Source: Gemmatimonadota bacterium
GTDB lineage: Bacteria > Gemmatimonadota > Gemmatimonadetes > Gemmatimonadales > Gemmatimonadaceae
Assembly: GCA_003222065.1 (NCBI GenBank)
Contig: QHUV01000042.1
Span: forward strand, 1 to 9,912
Direction of reading: 5' to 3'
DNA: 9,912 bases
Shown here: in pieces, positions 1-6,681 of the stretch
Layout of the letters: every line of letters starts with the position of its first letter
Numbering within the stretch: position 1 is the stretch's first letter
Position numbers and translations under genes: made by a program
The notes under the pieces: model-generated
Told to the model about the DNA's origin: nothing
Databases searched by the model: none
The model's input: the letters and a program-made list of their open reading frames with translations, nothing else

Positions 1-811
1 AGTGATAGAGGCGCTCCCAAAATCGCGCCATGAGCTTGTCGTCGCCCCAGCGTGCGTCGGCCTCGTCGGCGGCGTTAGGCTGGCCGCGCGATCGGAAAAA
101 CCAGGCGGATCCGCGCCCGCCGACAAAGTTCGCGAACGACTCATTGAACATGGCCTGCCCCGACGCGAAAAACGTGTTGTGCGTCAACTCATGGATCACG
201 GTGTTCGCGAGGTCCAGTGAGTCCGCGTTCAGTGAAGTCGAAACCAGCGGATCGTTGAACCAGCCGAGCGTACTGAACGCGGGCGACGGCCTGAGGTAGA
301 CGTCGTATCCATCGCGGTCGAGCTTCCGGGCGGCGGTCCGAGCGGCGCCGAAGTCGAAGAATCCCTTGTAAGGAACCCGGCCTACGATCGGAAACCACCA
401 CGTGAACGCCTCAAGCCGGTCGCGATAGGCCGCGGAGAGCACGAGCACGAGCGTGTCATGCTGCAGGCGACTGAATGTCGTGAAGCTTTCCCGAGCACGG
501 AGCCCGATCGAGTCGGCGGCGAAGGATCGGGCAGCGAGCACGACTTGAAGCTTGCTCCGCGTTGCAGCCGGCGTCATTGAATCCTGCACGATATCGGCAA
601 TGGGGCGCCGACGCGCGAGAATTCTGCCCTCTTCCCACGCCGCGCGCACGAGGTAGCGGCCGGTCGGCGCGAGCAGGAGGTACAGAAGCACCAACAGCGC
701 GAGACCGGCGAGAATCCGCCCGCCGATTCGCGCCACGCGGCTCATCGAGCGGCGCGCGCGCGCCGGCCGTTCCTTGTCTGATCGATCGACGGGCACCGCC
801 GGTTCACTCAC
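1..811 (-). CDS. Putative membrane-anchored zinc aminopeptidase (PF10023-like), 3' end outside window
   Basis: Partial gene: 270 codons are visible and the reading frame is open to the left edge, so the C-terminus is missing. I chose the GTG at 811-809 because a GGAG Shine-Dalgarno lies 8 nt upstream (824-821); an in-frame ATG at 829-827 would add six residues but has no SD. The protein starts with a basic cytoplasmic stretch, then one hydrophobic segment at about residues 33-48 (ILAGLALLVLLYLLL), so it is probably anchored in the inner membrane with the rest in the periplasm. The zinc-peptidase motif HELTH is at residues 207-211, and NESFANFVG follows with Glu224 as the likely third zinc ligand (gluzincin arrangement). 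The order VIHELTHNTFF...FNESFANFVGGRG is typical of the 'putative aminopeptidase' family of roughly 350-400 residues. Substrate is unknown. It is transcribed divergently from dnaE; no functional link is evident. Confidence 0.82.
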   Translation of the reverse strand, partial: MSEPAVPVDRSDKERPARARRSMSRVARIGGRILAGLALLVLLYLLLAPTGRYLVRAAWEEGRILARRRPIADIVQDSMTPAATRSKLQVVLAARSFAADSIGLRARESFTTFSRLQHDTLVLVLSAAYRDRLEAFTWWFPIVGRVPYKGFFDFGAARTAARKLDRDGYDVYLRPSPAFSTLGWFNDPLVSTSLNADSLDLANTVIHELTHNTFFASGQAMFNESFANFVGGRGSAWFFRSRGQPNAADEADARWGDDKLMARFWERLYH

Positions 812-825
812 GGTGCGCGCTCCGT

Positions 826-851
826 CCATATAAGGCTTTGTTCCATATATC
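826..851 (-). promoter_or_regulatory. AT-rich possible promoter for the aminopeptidase gene
   Basis: On the minus strand the otherwise GC-rich intergenic region holds two AT-rich hexamers resembling a -10 element: TATATG at 849-844 and TATATG at 832-827. The first would start transcription near 838, leaving a leader that contains the GGAG at 824-821. No convincing -35 hexamer is visible upstream (best is TTTCCC at 873-868). This is a weak inference from base composition and position. Confidence 0.25.
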
Positions 852-882
852 GTTAGACGACGAGCTCGGGAAAGCGTTTTCT

Positions 883-918
883 TTGCCTCGTCGCTCGGCG
901 GTCGCTATCTTCTTGGCG
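883..918 (+). promoter_or_regulatory. Candidate promoter for leaderless dnaE transcript
   Basis: TTGCCT at 883-888 and TATCTT at 906-911 are separated by 17 nt and each matches 4 of 6 bases of the sigma-70 -35 and -10 consensus. The -10-like hexamer ends 7 nt before the dnaE ATG at 919, so transcription would begin at or next to the start codon. The dnaE start has no Shine-Dalgarno sequence, which fits leaderless initiation. The hexamer also fits the TANNNT pattern described upstream of leaderless genes in Deinococcus. Inference from sequence only. Confidence 0.4.
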
Positions 919-3900
919 ATGTCCTTCGTACACCTCCACTGCCATTCAGAATACTCTCTCCTCGACGGCGCGAACCGGATCGAAGACCTGATCCGGCGAG
1001 CCAAGGAGTTCGAGCAACCCGCCTTGGCGATTACCGATCATGGTAATCTGCACGCAGCTTGGGATTTCCAGGAACAGGCGAGGAAGGAAAAGCTCAAGCC
1101 GATCATCGGGATGGAGGCCTACGTTGCGCCCGCGGATCGGCGTGCCCGCACTCGAGCAAATGGCACCTCGCAGAAGCCGTACTATCACCTGATCCTGCTT
1201 GCCCGGGACCTCGTCGGGTATCGCAATCTCGTTAAGCTCTCGTCGCTGGCGTACACGGAGGGTTTCTACACCAAGCCTCGCGTCGATCGAGAGCTCCTCG
1301 CCAAGTACAGTGAGGGAATCATCGTTTCGTCGGCGTGTTTGGCCGGCGAGATCGCGACGCATTTGCTCAGGAATGACCATGAGGCGGCGGTCGAGGCGGC
1401 GTCATGGTACGCGAACGTGTTCAAGGACCGCTATTACCTCGAGGTGCAGTCGCACGATTCGGGCGATCAACGCGAGCTGAACACGCGGGTCTTCGGGCTC
1501 GCCAAGGAGCTCGGCCTTCCGGTCATCGCCACGAATGATTCGCACTTTCTGCGTCGCCAGGACCACGACGCCCACGACGTGCTGCTCTGTATCGGTCTCG
1601 GTAAGGACCTGAGTGACCGCGATCGCATGCGGTACGACGAGGGTCTCTACTTCAAGAGCGGCGACGAGGTGCGGGCACATTTCCCAGAGCGTCCGGACGT
1701 CGTTGAGAATACGCTCAAGATCGCCGACGAGGTGGGGTTTGAGTTCGCGAAGAAGTATCACCTGCCCGCCTTTCCTCTCCCCACCGACGTCTCGAGCGAG
1801 AACGAGCTGCTCGACCGGTTGGCCGTCGCCGGAGCCAAGGCTCGGTACGGTGATCAGCTTCCCGCGAATGTCCGCGAGCGGCTCGACTATGAGCTCGGCG
1901 TCATCACAAAGACTGGCTACGCCGGGTACTTCCTCATCGTCTCGGACTTCATCAAGGCGGCGCGGGAACGCGGTATTCCCGTTGGACCTGGACGAGGTTC
2001 CGCGGCCGGCTCGCTCGTCGCCTACGCACTGCAGATTACCAACGTCTGCCCGCTGAAGTTCGATCTGCTCTTTGAGCGCTTTCTGAATCCGGAACGCATC
2101 TCGATGCCCGACGTCGACGTCGACTTCTGCTTCGAACGGCGCGGTGAGGTCATCGACTACGTTAGGCAGAAGTACGGCCGTGAGTCCGTTTGTCAGATCG
2201 TCACCTTCGGTACGCTCAAGTCGCGCGCCGCCATCAAGGACGTCGGTCGCGTGCTCGGCTTCACACCCGTCGAGACGGACCAACTCGCGAAGCTGATTCC
2301 CAATCAGCCGAACTTCTCGCTGGAAGTGAAGGACGCCGTCGAGCAGATCGCCGAGGTGAAGAAGCTGTACGAGACCGACGATCGATACCGGCAACTACTC
2401 GACTACGCCATCGCTCTCGAGGGGCTGTCTCGGCACACTGGCGTCCACGCCGCCGGTGTCGTCATCGCGCCTGGGCCTGTGGACGATTACGTGCCCGTGT
2501 GTACCCAGGCGTCGAAGGGATCTGGCTCCGCCCGTGGGTCGAGAGACGCCGACGGCAATGGCGATGACGAGACGGTCGTCGTCAGTCAGTACGACATGAA
2601 TTGCCTCGAGAAGGCCGGGATGCTGAAGATGGATTTCCTCGGCCTAACGACGCTCACCGTCATCCATGATGCGGTGAAAGCCATCGAGGAGCGCATCGGC
2701 GGTTCGCTCGACATTGACGCGATCCCGCTCGATGACCCGAAGGTCTATCACATGCTGCGGGCCGGGCGGACGACGGGCGTATTTCAGTTTGAGTCCCCAC
2801 TCGCAACGGACATGTTGCGGAGTATGCGCTGTGACCGGTTCGATGACCTCGTCGCGTCGAATGCGCTCATGCGGCCAGGGCCGCTCGACGCGGGTATGCA
2901 TCGCGTCTATCAACGTCGCAAACGCGGCGAGGAGCCGGTGGTCTACGCGCTGGCCGAGCTCGAGGAAGTGTTGTCGCCGACCTACGGCGTCATCACGTAC
3001 CAAGAGCAGGTCATGCGCATCGCGCAGATTCTCGCCGGCATTTCGCTCGCCGAGGCCGACGTGCTGCGCAAGGCCGTGGGCAAGAAGGACGCGGAGCTGA
3101 TTCGCGAGGAGCTTGGGAAGTTCATCGAGAAATCCGTCGCGAGGGGCTACGACCGCAACGTCATCGAGGAGCTTGCCGGCCAGATCGAAACGTTCGGCCG
3201 ATACGGCTTCAACAAGTCGCACTCCGTCGCCTACTCGATTCTCTCGTATCAAACGGCGTGGCTCAAAGCGCACCATCCGGCCGAGTTCATGGCGGCGCTG
3301 TTGTCGTCGTCCATCGGCGACACGGACAGCGTCGTGAAGTTCATCAACGAGGCTCGCGAGCTCAACCTCGAGGTGCTCCCGCCCGATGTCATCGAGTCCG
3401 GCTACAAGTTCACCGTCGTCGGCGACAAGCGTATTCGTTTTGGGCTCGGCGCGATTCGTAACGTCGGCCGTTCCGCCATCGACTCGATCCTGGCCGCGCG
3501 TCGCGACAACGGGCCATTCAGCACGATTTTCGATCTCTGCGAGCGGGTTGATCTGCGTCTGTGTAACAAGCGCGTCTTCGAAGCGCTGATTGCCTCGGGA
3601 GCACTCGACAACATTGGCGGTCATCGCGCGCAGTACTGGGCGGTGCTCGATAGCGCACTTCAGGAAGCGTCGCTCAAGCAGCAGGAGCGCGCCGCCGGAC
3701 AGGTTTCCCTGTTTGGCGGGAGCGAGAGCGAGGGCGCGGCGGGTACCCCGTTGGTCGCCCGCGTGCTGCCGAACATTGCGCCCCTGACCGACTCCGAGCG
3801 ACTGACCAAAGAGAAAGAGATACTTGGCTTCTACATCTCCGGGCATCCGCTCGAGCCGTTCCGGCTCGAGTGTGAGCTGTTCGCGACGCACTCCGTGGCC

Positions 3901-4452
3901 GATCTCGGCCACTGGCACGACCAGCAGATCGCGCTCGGGGTGGTCGTTACGGCGATCAAACGGCAGATCAGCAAACGCTCCGGCGCTGAGTTTGCGCGGT
4001 TGACAGTTGAGGATTTTTCGGGATCTTCCGAGGTACTGGTCTTCCCGGAGGCGTGGGGACTGTTGTCCGACCAAATCCGGACCGACGTGCCAGTGCTGTT
4101 GAAGGGCGGGTACTCGCGCCGTGACCAGGACGCCGAGAATCCGACGTTCATCGTCGAATCGGTCAGCCGCTTTGCCGAGTTGCGGCTCAGCGGCCAGGTG
4201 GCGGTTGCGATCGATCTGACGATGGGCGATGGCTTGGCCGCGGACGTGATGCGGGACGTTCGCGCGGTAGTGGAAGCCCATTCGACGTCACAATCGAGCG
4301 CGCCGTCGCTCGAGGTGCAGTGGAGTGACGGCAATGGCGGTCGCGCACGCCTGCGCTCGCGATCGCTCAAGCTCGCGGCGACGCAGTCGGCGCTGAATGA
4401 GCTGCGAGCGTTGCTCGGCAGCGAGCGCGTTCGCCTCGTTCGCGGGGCCTGA
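919..4452 (+). CDS. dnaE: DNA polymerase III alpha subunit, DnaE type
   Basis: Catalytic subunit of the replicative polymerase, 1177 residues, normal for DnaE1. The start at ATG 919 gives MSFVHLHCHSEYSLLDG, the usual N-terminus; the frame is open back to 562 but that part lies antisense over the aminopeptidase gene. Domains: PHP about 1-285; polymerase core with GPGRGSAAGS at 357-366 and catalytic aspartates D400 and D402 in PDVDVDF and D572 in KMDFLGL; HhH region about 830-900; clamp-binding motif QVSLF at 928-932; OB fold about 1003-1082. All nine PHP metal ligands known from the exonuclease-active Mycobacterium enzyme appear present: H7, H9, D16, H41, E66, H90, C140, D207, H209. E. coli DnaE has lost some of these, so this enzyme may proofread by itself. 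A hydrophilic Ser/Gly/Asp-rich insertion occupies about 529-553. First gene of a probable operon, 18 nt before accA, the same order as dnaE-accA in E. coli. Confidence 0.98.
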   Translation: MSFVHLHCHSEYSLLDGANRIEDLIRRAKEFEQPALAITDHGNLHAAWDFQEQARKEKLKPIIGMEAYVAPADRRARTRANGTSQKPYYHLILLARDLVGYRNLVKLSSLAYTEGFYTKPRVDRELLAKYSEGIIVSSACLAGEIATHLLRNDHEAAVEAASWYANVFKDRYYLEVQSHDSGDQRELNTRVFGLAKELGLPVIATNDSHFLRRQDHDAHDVLLCIGLGKDLSDRDRMRYDEGLYFKSGDEVRAHFPERPDVVENTLKIADEVGFEFAKKYHLPAFPLPTDVSSENELLDRLAVAGAKARYGDQLPANVRERLDYELGVITKTGYAGYFLIVSDFIKAARERGIPVGPGRGSAAGSLVAYALQITNVCPLKFDLLFERFLNPERISMPDVDVDFCFERRGEVIDYVRQKYGRESVCQIVTFGTLKSRAAIKDVGRVLGFTPVETDQLAKLIPNQPNFSLEVKDAVEQIAEVKKLYETDDRYRQLLDYAIALEGLSRHTGVHAAGVVIAPGPVDDYVPVCTQASKGSGSARGSRDADGNGDDETVVVSQYDMNCLEKAGMLKMDFLGLTTLTVIHDAVKAIEERIGGSLDIDAIPLDDPKVYHMLRAGRTTGVFQFESPLATDMLRSMRCDRFDDLVASNALMRPGPLDAGMHRVYQRRKRGEEPVVYALAELEEVLSPTYGVITYQEQVMRIAQILAGISLAEADVLRKAVGKKDAELIREELGKFIEKSVARGYDRNVIEELAGQIETFGRYGFNKSHSVAYSILSYQTAWLKAHHPAEFMAALLSSSIGDTDSVVKFINEARELNLEVLPPDVIESGYKFTVVGDKRIRFGLGAIRNVGRSAIDSILAARRDNGPFSTIFDLCERVDLRLCNKRVFEALIASGALDNIGGHRAQYWAVLDSALQEASLKQQERAAGQVSLFGGSESEGAAGTPLVARVLPNIAPLTDSERLTKEKEILGFYISGHPLEPFRLECELFATHSVADLGHWHDQQIALGVVVTAIKRQISKRSGAEFARLTVEDFSGSSEVLVFPEAWGLLSDQIRTDVPVLLKGGYSRRDQDAENPTFIVESVSRFAELRLSGQVAVAIDLTMGDGLAADVMRDVRAVVEAHSTSQSSAPSLEVQWSDGNGGRARLRSRSLKLAATQSALNELRALLGSERVRLVRGA

Positions 4453-4457
4453 GAGGC

Positions 4458-4464
4458 GAGAGGA
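4458..4464 (+). promoter_or_regulatory. Ribosome binding site of accA
   Basis: GAGAGGA ends 6 nt before the accA ATG at 4471, inside the 18-nt gap after the dnaE stop. It supports this start, and contrasts with dnaE, which has no such site. Confidence 0.7.
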
Positions 4465-4470
4465 CTCTGG

Positions 4471-5436
4471 ATGGCGACTGCGACATTGGACTTCGAGAGG
4501 CCGCTGGCCGAGCTCGAGAAGCAGATCGACGAGCTCAAACGGCTCGCCGGGGACCAGCAACTGAACGTCACCGAGGAGATCGCGCCGCTCGAGAAGAAGC
4601 TCACTGAGCTTCGCGAGGAGATTTACAAGAATCTCACGCCGCTCCAGCGCGTCCAGGTCGCACGAAGCAACAAGCGTCCGCTCACCGAAGACTACATTCG
4701 ATTGTGCTTCACGGACTTCGTCGAGCTGCACGGCGACCGAAATTTTCGCGAGGACGCTGCGATCATCGGTGGGTGGGCTCGTCTCGATGACGAAACGGTG
4801 ATGATCATCGGCCACCAGCGTGGTCGCGACACGAAAGAGAATCTCAGGCGCAACTTCGGGATGCCCCACCCCGAGGGATACCGCAAGGCGCTGCGTCTGA
4901 TGAAGCTCGCGGAAAAATTCCACGTTCCGGTGTTGACCTTCATCGACACGCCGGGAGCGTGGGCGGGACTCGGCGCCGAAGAGCGTGGCCAGTCCGAAGC
5001 CATCGCGCGCAATCTGTTCGAGATGAGCCGCCTCGAGGTGCCGATCATCGCGACCGTCATCGGTGAGGGCGGCTCTGGTGGTGCCCTCGCCCTTGGTGTC
5101 GCTGACCGCGTGATGATGTTGGAGAACTCAGTCTATTCGGTAATTACGGTCGAGGGATGCGCGGCGATTCTATGGAAGGACGGCAAGAGTCCCGAGATGC
5201 GCGAGAGGGCGGCGACCGCGCTCAAGATCACCGCTCCCGACCTGTACGAGTTGCGCGTCATTGACGAAATCATACCGGAGCCGCTCGGCGGCGCGCACGC
5301 GGATCACGAGACCACCGCCAAGTCCGTCCAGGACGCGCTCTGCCGGCATCTCGACGAGTTGCGCCGCTTCAAGCCGGACAAGCTCGTTAGGCGGCGGCGC
5401 GAGAAGTTCCAAAGACTTGGCCAGTTCGTGGAGTAG
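4471..5436 (+). CDS. accA: Acetyl-CoA carboxylase carboxyltransferase subunit alpha
   Basis: AccA pairs with AccD to form the carboxyltransferase that moves the carboxyl group from carboxybiotin on AccB to acetyl-CoA, giving malonyl-CoA for fatty-acid synthesis in the cytoplasm. Length of 321 residues is typical of bacterial AccA. The N-terminal 10-60 region is helical and charged (PLAELEKQIDELKRLAG), as in the family. Core motifs are clear: LHGDR at 86-90, DTPGAWAGLGAEERGQ at 159-174, and the oxyanion-forming glycine-rich GEGGSGGALA at 198-207. Two small departures from the commonest forms are AWAG (163-166) where AYPG is usual, and ITVEGC (225-230) where ISPEGC is usual; neither removes an obviously catalytic residue. 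It sits 18 nt behind dnaE and is probably cotranscribed. No accD is in the window. Confidence 0.97.
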   Translation: MATATLDFERPLAELEKQIDELKRLAGDQQLNVTEEIAPLEKKLTELREEIYKNLTPLQRVQVARSNKRPLTEDYIRLCFTDFVELHGDRNFREDAAIIGGWARLDDETVMIIGHQRGRDTKENLRRNFGMPHPEGYRKALRLMKLAEKFHVPVLTFIDTPGAWAGLGAEERGQSEAIARNLFEMSRLEVPIIATVIGEGGSGGALALGVADRVMMLENSVYSVITVEGCAAILWKDGKSPEMRERAATALKITAPDLYELRVIDEIIPEPLGGAHADHETTAKSVQDALCRHLDELRRFKPDKLVRRRREKFQRLGQFVE

Positions 5437-5488
5437 GTAGCGGACCGCAGAACGCGCCGCCACTCATCTCCACCTTACCCACGGCAGG

Positions 5489-6637
5489 ATGTCGCATCTC
5501 ATCGAAGTCGCGTTCAAGGGTAACCGTAAGGAGTTCTTTCTCTGGGAGGCCGACGAGCCGCCGACGGTGAAGGCGCCCGTCATCGTCGACGCCGATCGAG
5601 GCGAAGATCTTGGCCACGTCCACGCGCTCGGTGATCTGGCCGAAAGGCGCAGCGCTGGCGCGGCCCACGGTCTCGGCGAGTCGGCTCCGTCCAAGAAGGC
5701 ACGGCGTCTCGCCTCTGGCGACGACGTACGCCGCTTCGCCGAAGTGCGGGCACAGGACGAAGACGCGCGTCGCAAGGCAATGGAGCGCGTGAAGGCGAAT
5801 GACCTGGTGATGAAGATCTCCGACGCCGAATGGCAGTGGGATCGAAAGAAGCTGACGTTTTATTTCACCGCCGAAAAACGCGTCGACTTCAGAAACTTGG
5901 TGCGCGAGCTCGCCGCGATGTTCCGCACGCGCATCGAGCTGAAACAAATCGGCGTTCGCGACGAAGCAAAGCGTCTCGATGGAATTGGGCGTTGCGGCCG
6001 CCAGTATTGTTCGAGCTCGTGGCTGCCGGAATTGCGACCCGTCAATCTCGGTGTCGCCAAAGATCAGCGGCTGTCGTTGAATCCGTCTCAAATCTCCGGC
6101 GCCTGCGGTCGACTCATGTGCTGTCTGCGCTACGAGCACGAGTTCTACGTTCAGCAGCGTAAGCGATTTCCAAAGGAGGGAAGGGTCGTGCGCACCAGTC
6201 GCGGCGACGAGAAAGTGATTGCCAACGACATTTTTCGTGAGCGCGTCACGTTGCGCGGCGCCGATGGCGAAGTGAGGCTGCTCGGCTTAGAGGATCTGCG
6301 CGTCGAGCTCGACGCGGCAGGAGCGGGAGCTCTCTACCCCCAGGTGGTCGCGGACGAGCCAGAGACCGTGGACATACGTTGCGACAGTGAGGAGGAAAGT
6401 GAGCTCACATCGGGCGTCGACATCATTGTCGACGATGAAACTCCTCACTCCGACCTCACGTCGTCCGCGGCCGCGGTGCAAGATGACACGCCCGCGAGCG
6501 GAGGCACAGTGGTGGCCGAGGCCGCGCGGAAGCCACATCGCCGTCGCGGACGTCGCGGTGGACGCCGTAACCGCGCCGGACGTGAGCGCGGCGAAAACGG
6601 CAGCGACAGCGGCGGAGCTGCCCCGCAAGACGCCTAA
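5489..6637 (+). CDS. ricT: PSP1-domain Fe-S protein, RicT/YaaT-like, with long C-terminal tail
   Basis: Homologue of Bacillus subtilis RicT (YaaT), which with RicA and RicF binds Fe-S clusters and helps RNase Y mature mRNAs; that function is known for Firmicutes and only inferred here. The PSP1 core spans about residues 100-220 and is well conserved: RVDFRNLVRELA (131-142), FRTRIELKQIGVRDEAK (145-161), AKDQRLSLNP (190-199) and ISGACGRLMCCLRYE (202-216). Cysteines C169, C174, C206, C211 and C212 match cluster-motif positions, but the usual second Cys of the first CC pair is Ser175. At 382 residues it is about 100 longer than B. subtilis YaaT. The extra tail is acidic (about 289-333), then strongly basic with RRRGRRGGRRNR at 351-362. 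The ATG at 5489 has only a poorly spaced AGG before it (52 nt after accA). The stop codon lies inside a GCCTAAC motif. In B. subtilis yaaT also lies near a metG homologue. Confidence 0.9.
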   Translation: MSHLIEVAFKGNRKEFFLWEADEPPTVKAPVIVDADRGEDLGHVHALGDLAERRSAGAAHGLGESAPSKKARRLASGDDVRRFAEVRAQDEDARRKAMERVKANDLVMKISDAEWQWDRKKLTFYFTAEKRVDFRNLVRELAAMFRTRIELKQIGVRDEAKRLDGIGRCGRQYCSSSWLPELRPVNLGVAKDQRLSLNPSQISGACGRLMCCLRYEHEFYVQQRKRFPKEGRVVRTSRGDEKVIANDIFRERVTLRGADGEVRLLGLEDLRVELDAAGAGALYPQVVADEPETVDIRCDSEEESELTSGVDIIVDDETPHSDLTSSAAAVQDDTPASGGTVVAEAARKPHRRRGRRGGRRNRAGRERGENGSDSGGAAPQDA

Positions 6638-6681
6638 CGCCTCAGTACGTCGCTCGGCACGGCAAACGAACCGGAACTCCA

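Noticed and set aside
562..918. Extension of dnaE by 119 codons to an ATG at 562
   Set aside because: This part is antisense over the N-terminal half of the aminopeptidase gene and lacks DnaE similarity; the canonical FVHLHCHSEYS start is at 919.
1402..2394. 330-codon open frame on the minus strand within dnaE
   Set aside because: Same explanation: an open shadow frame in GC-rich coding DNA, with no start signal or domain.
2644..4281. 545-codon open frame on the minus strand within dnaE
   Set aside because: It mirrors the strong codon bias of dnaE on the opposite strand, shows no recognisable domain, and dnaE is certain here.
3831..4923. Minus-strand open frames across the dnaE-accA junction (3831-4604 and 4288-4923)
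   Set aside because: Ser- and Arg-rich or biased composition, overlap with two certain genes, no recognisable product.
4954..5001. AWAG in place of AYPG in the AccA DTPGA motif as a sign of altered function
   Set aside because: Similar variants occur, as far as I recall, in other bacterial AccA proteins, and the surrounding catalytic glycine-rich motifs are intact.
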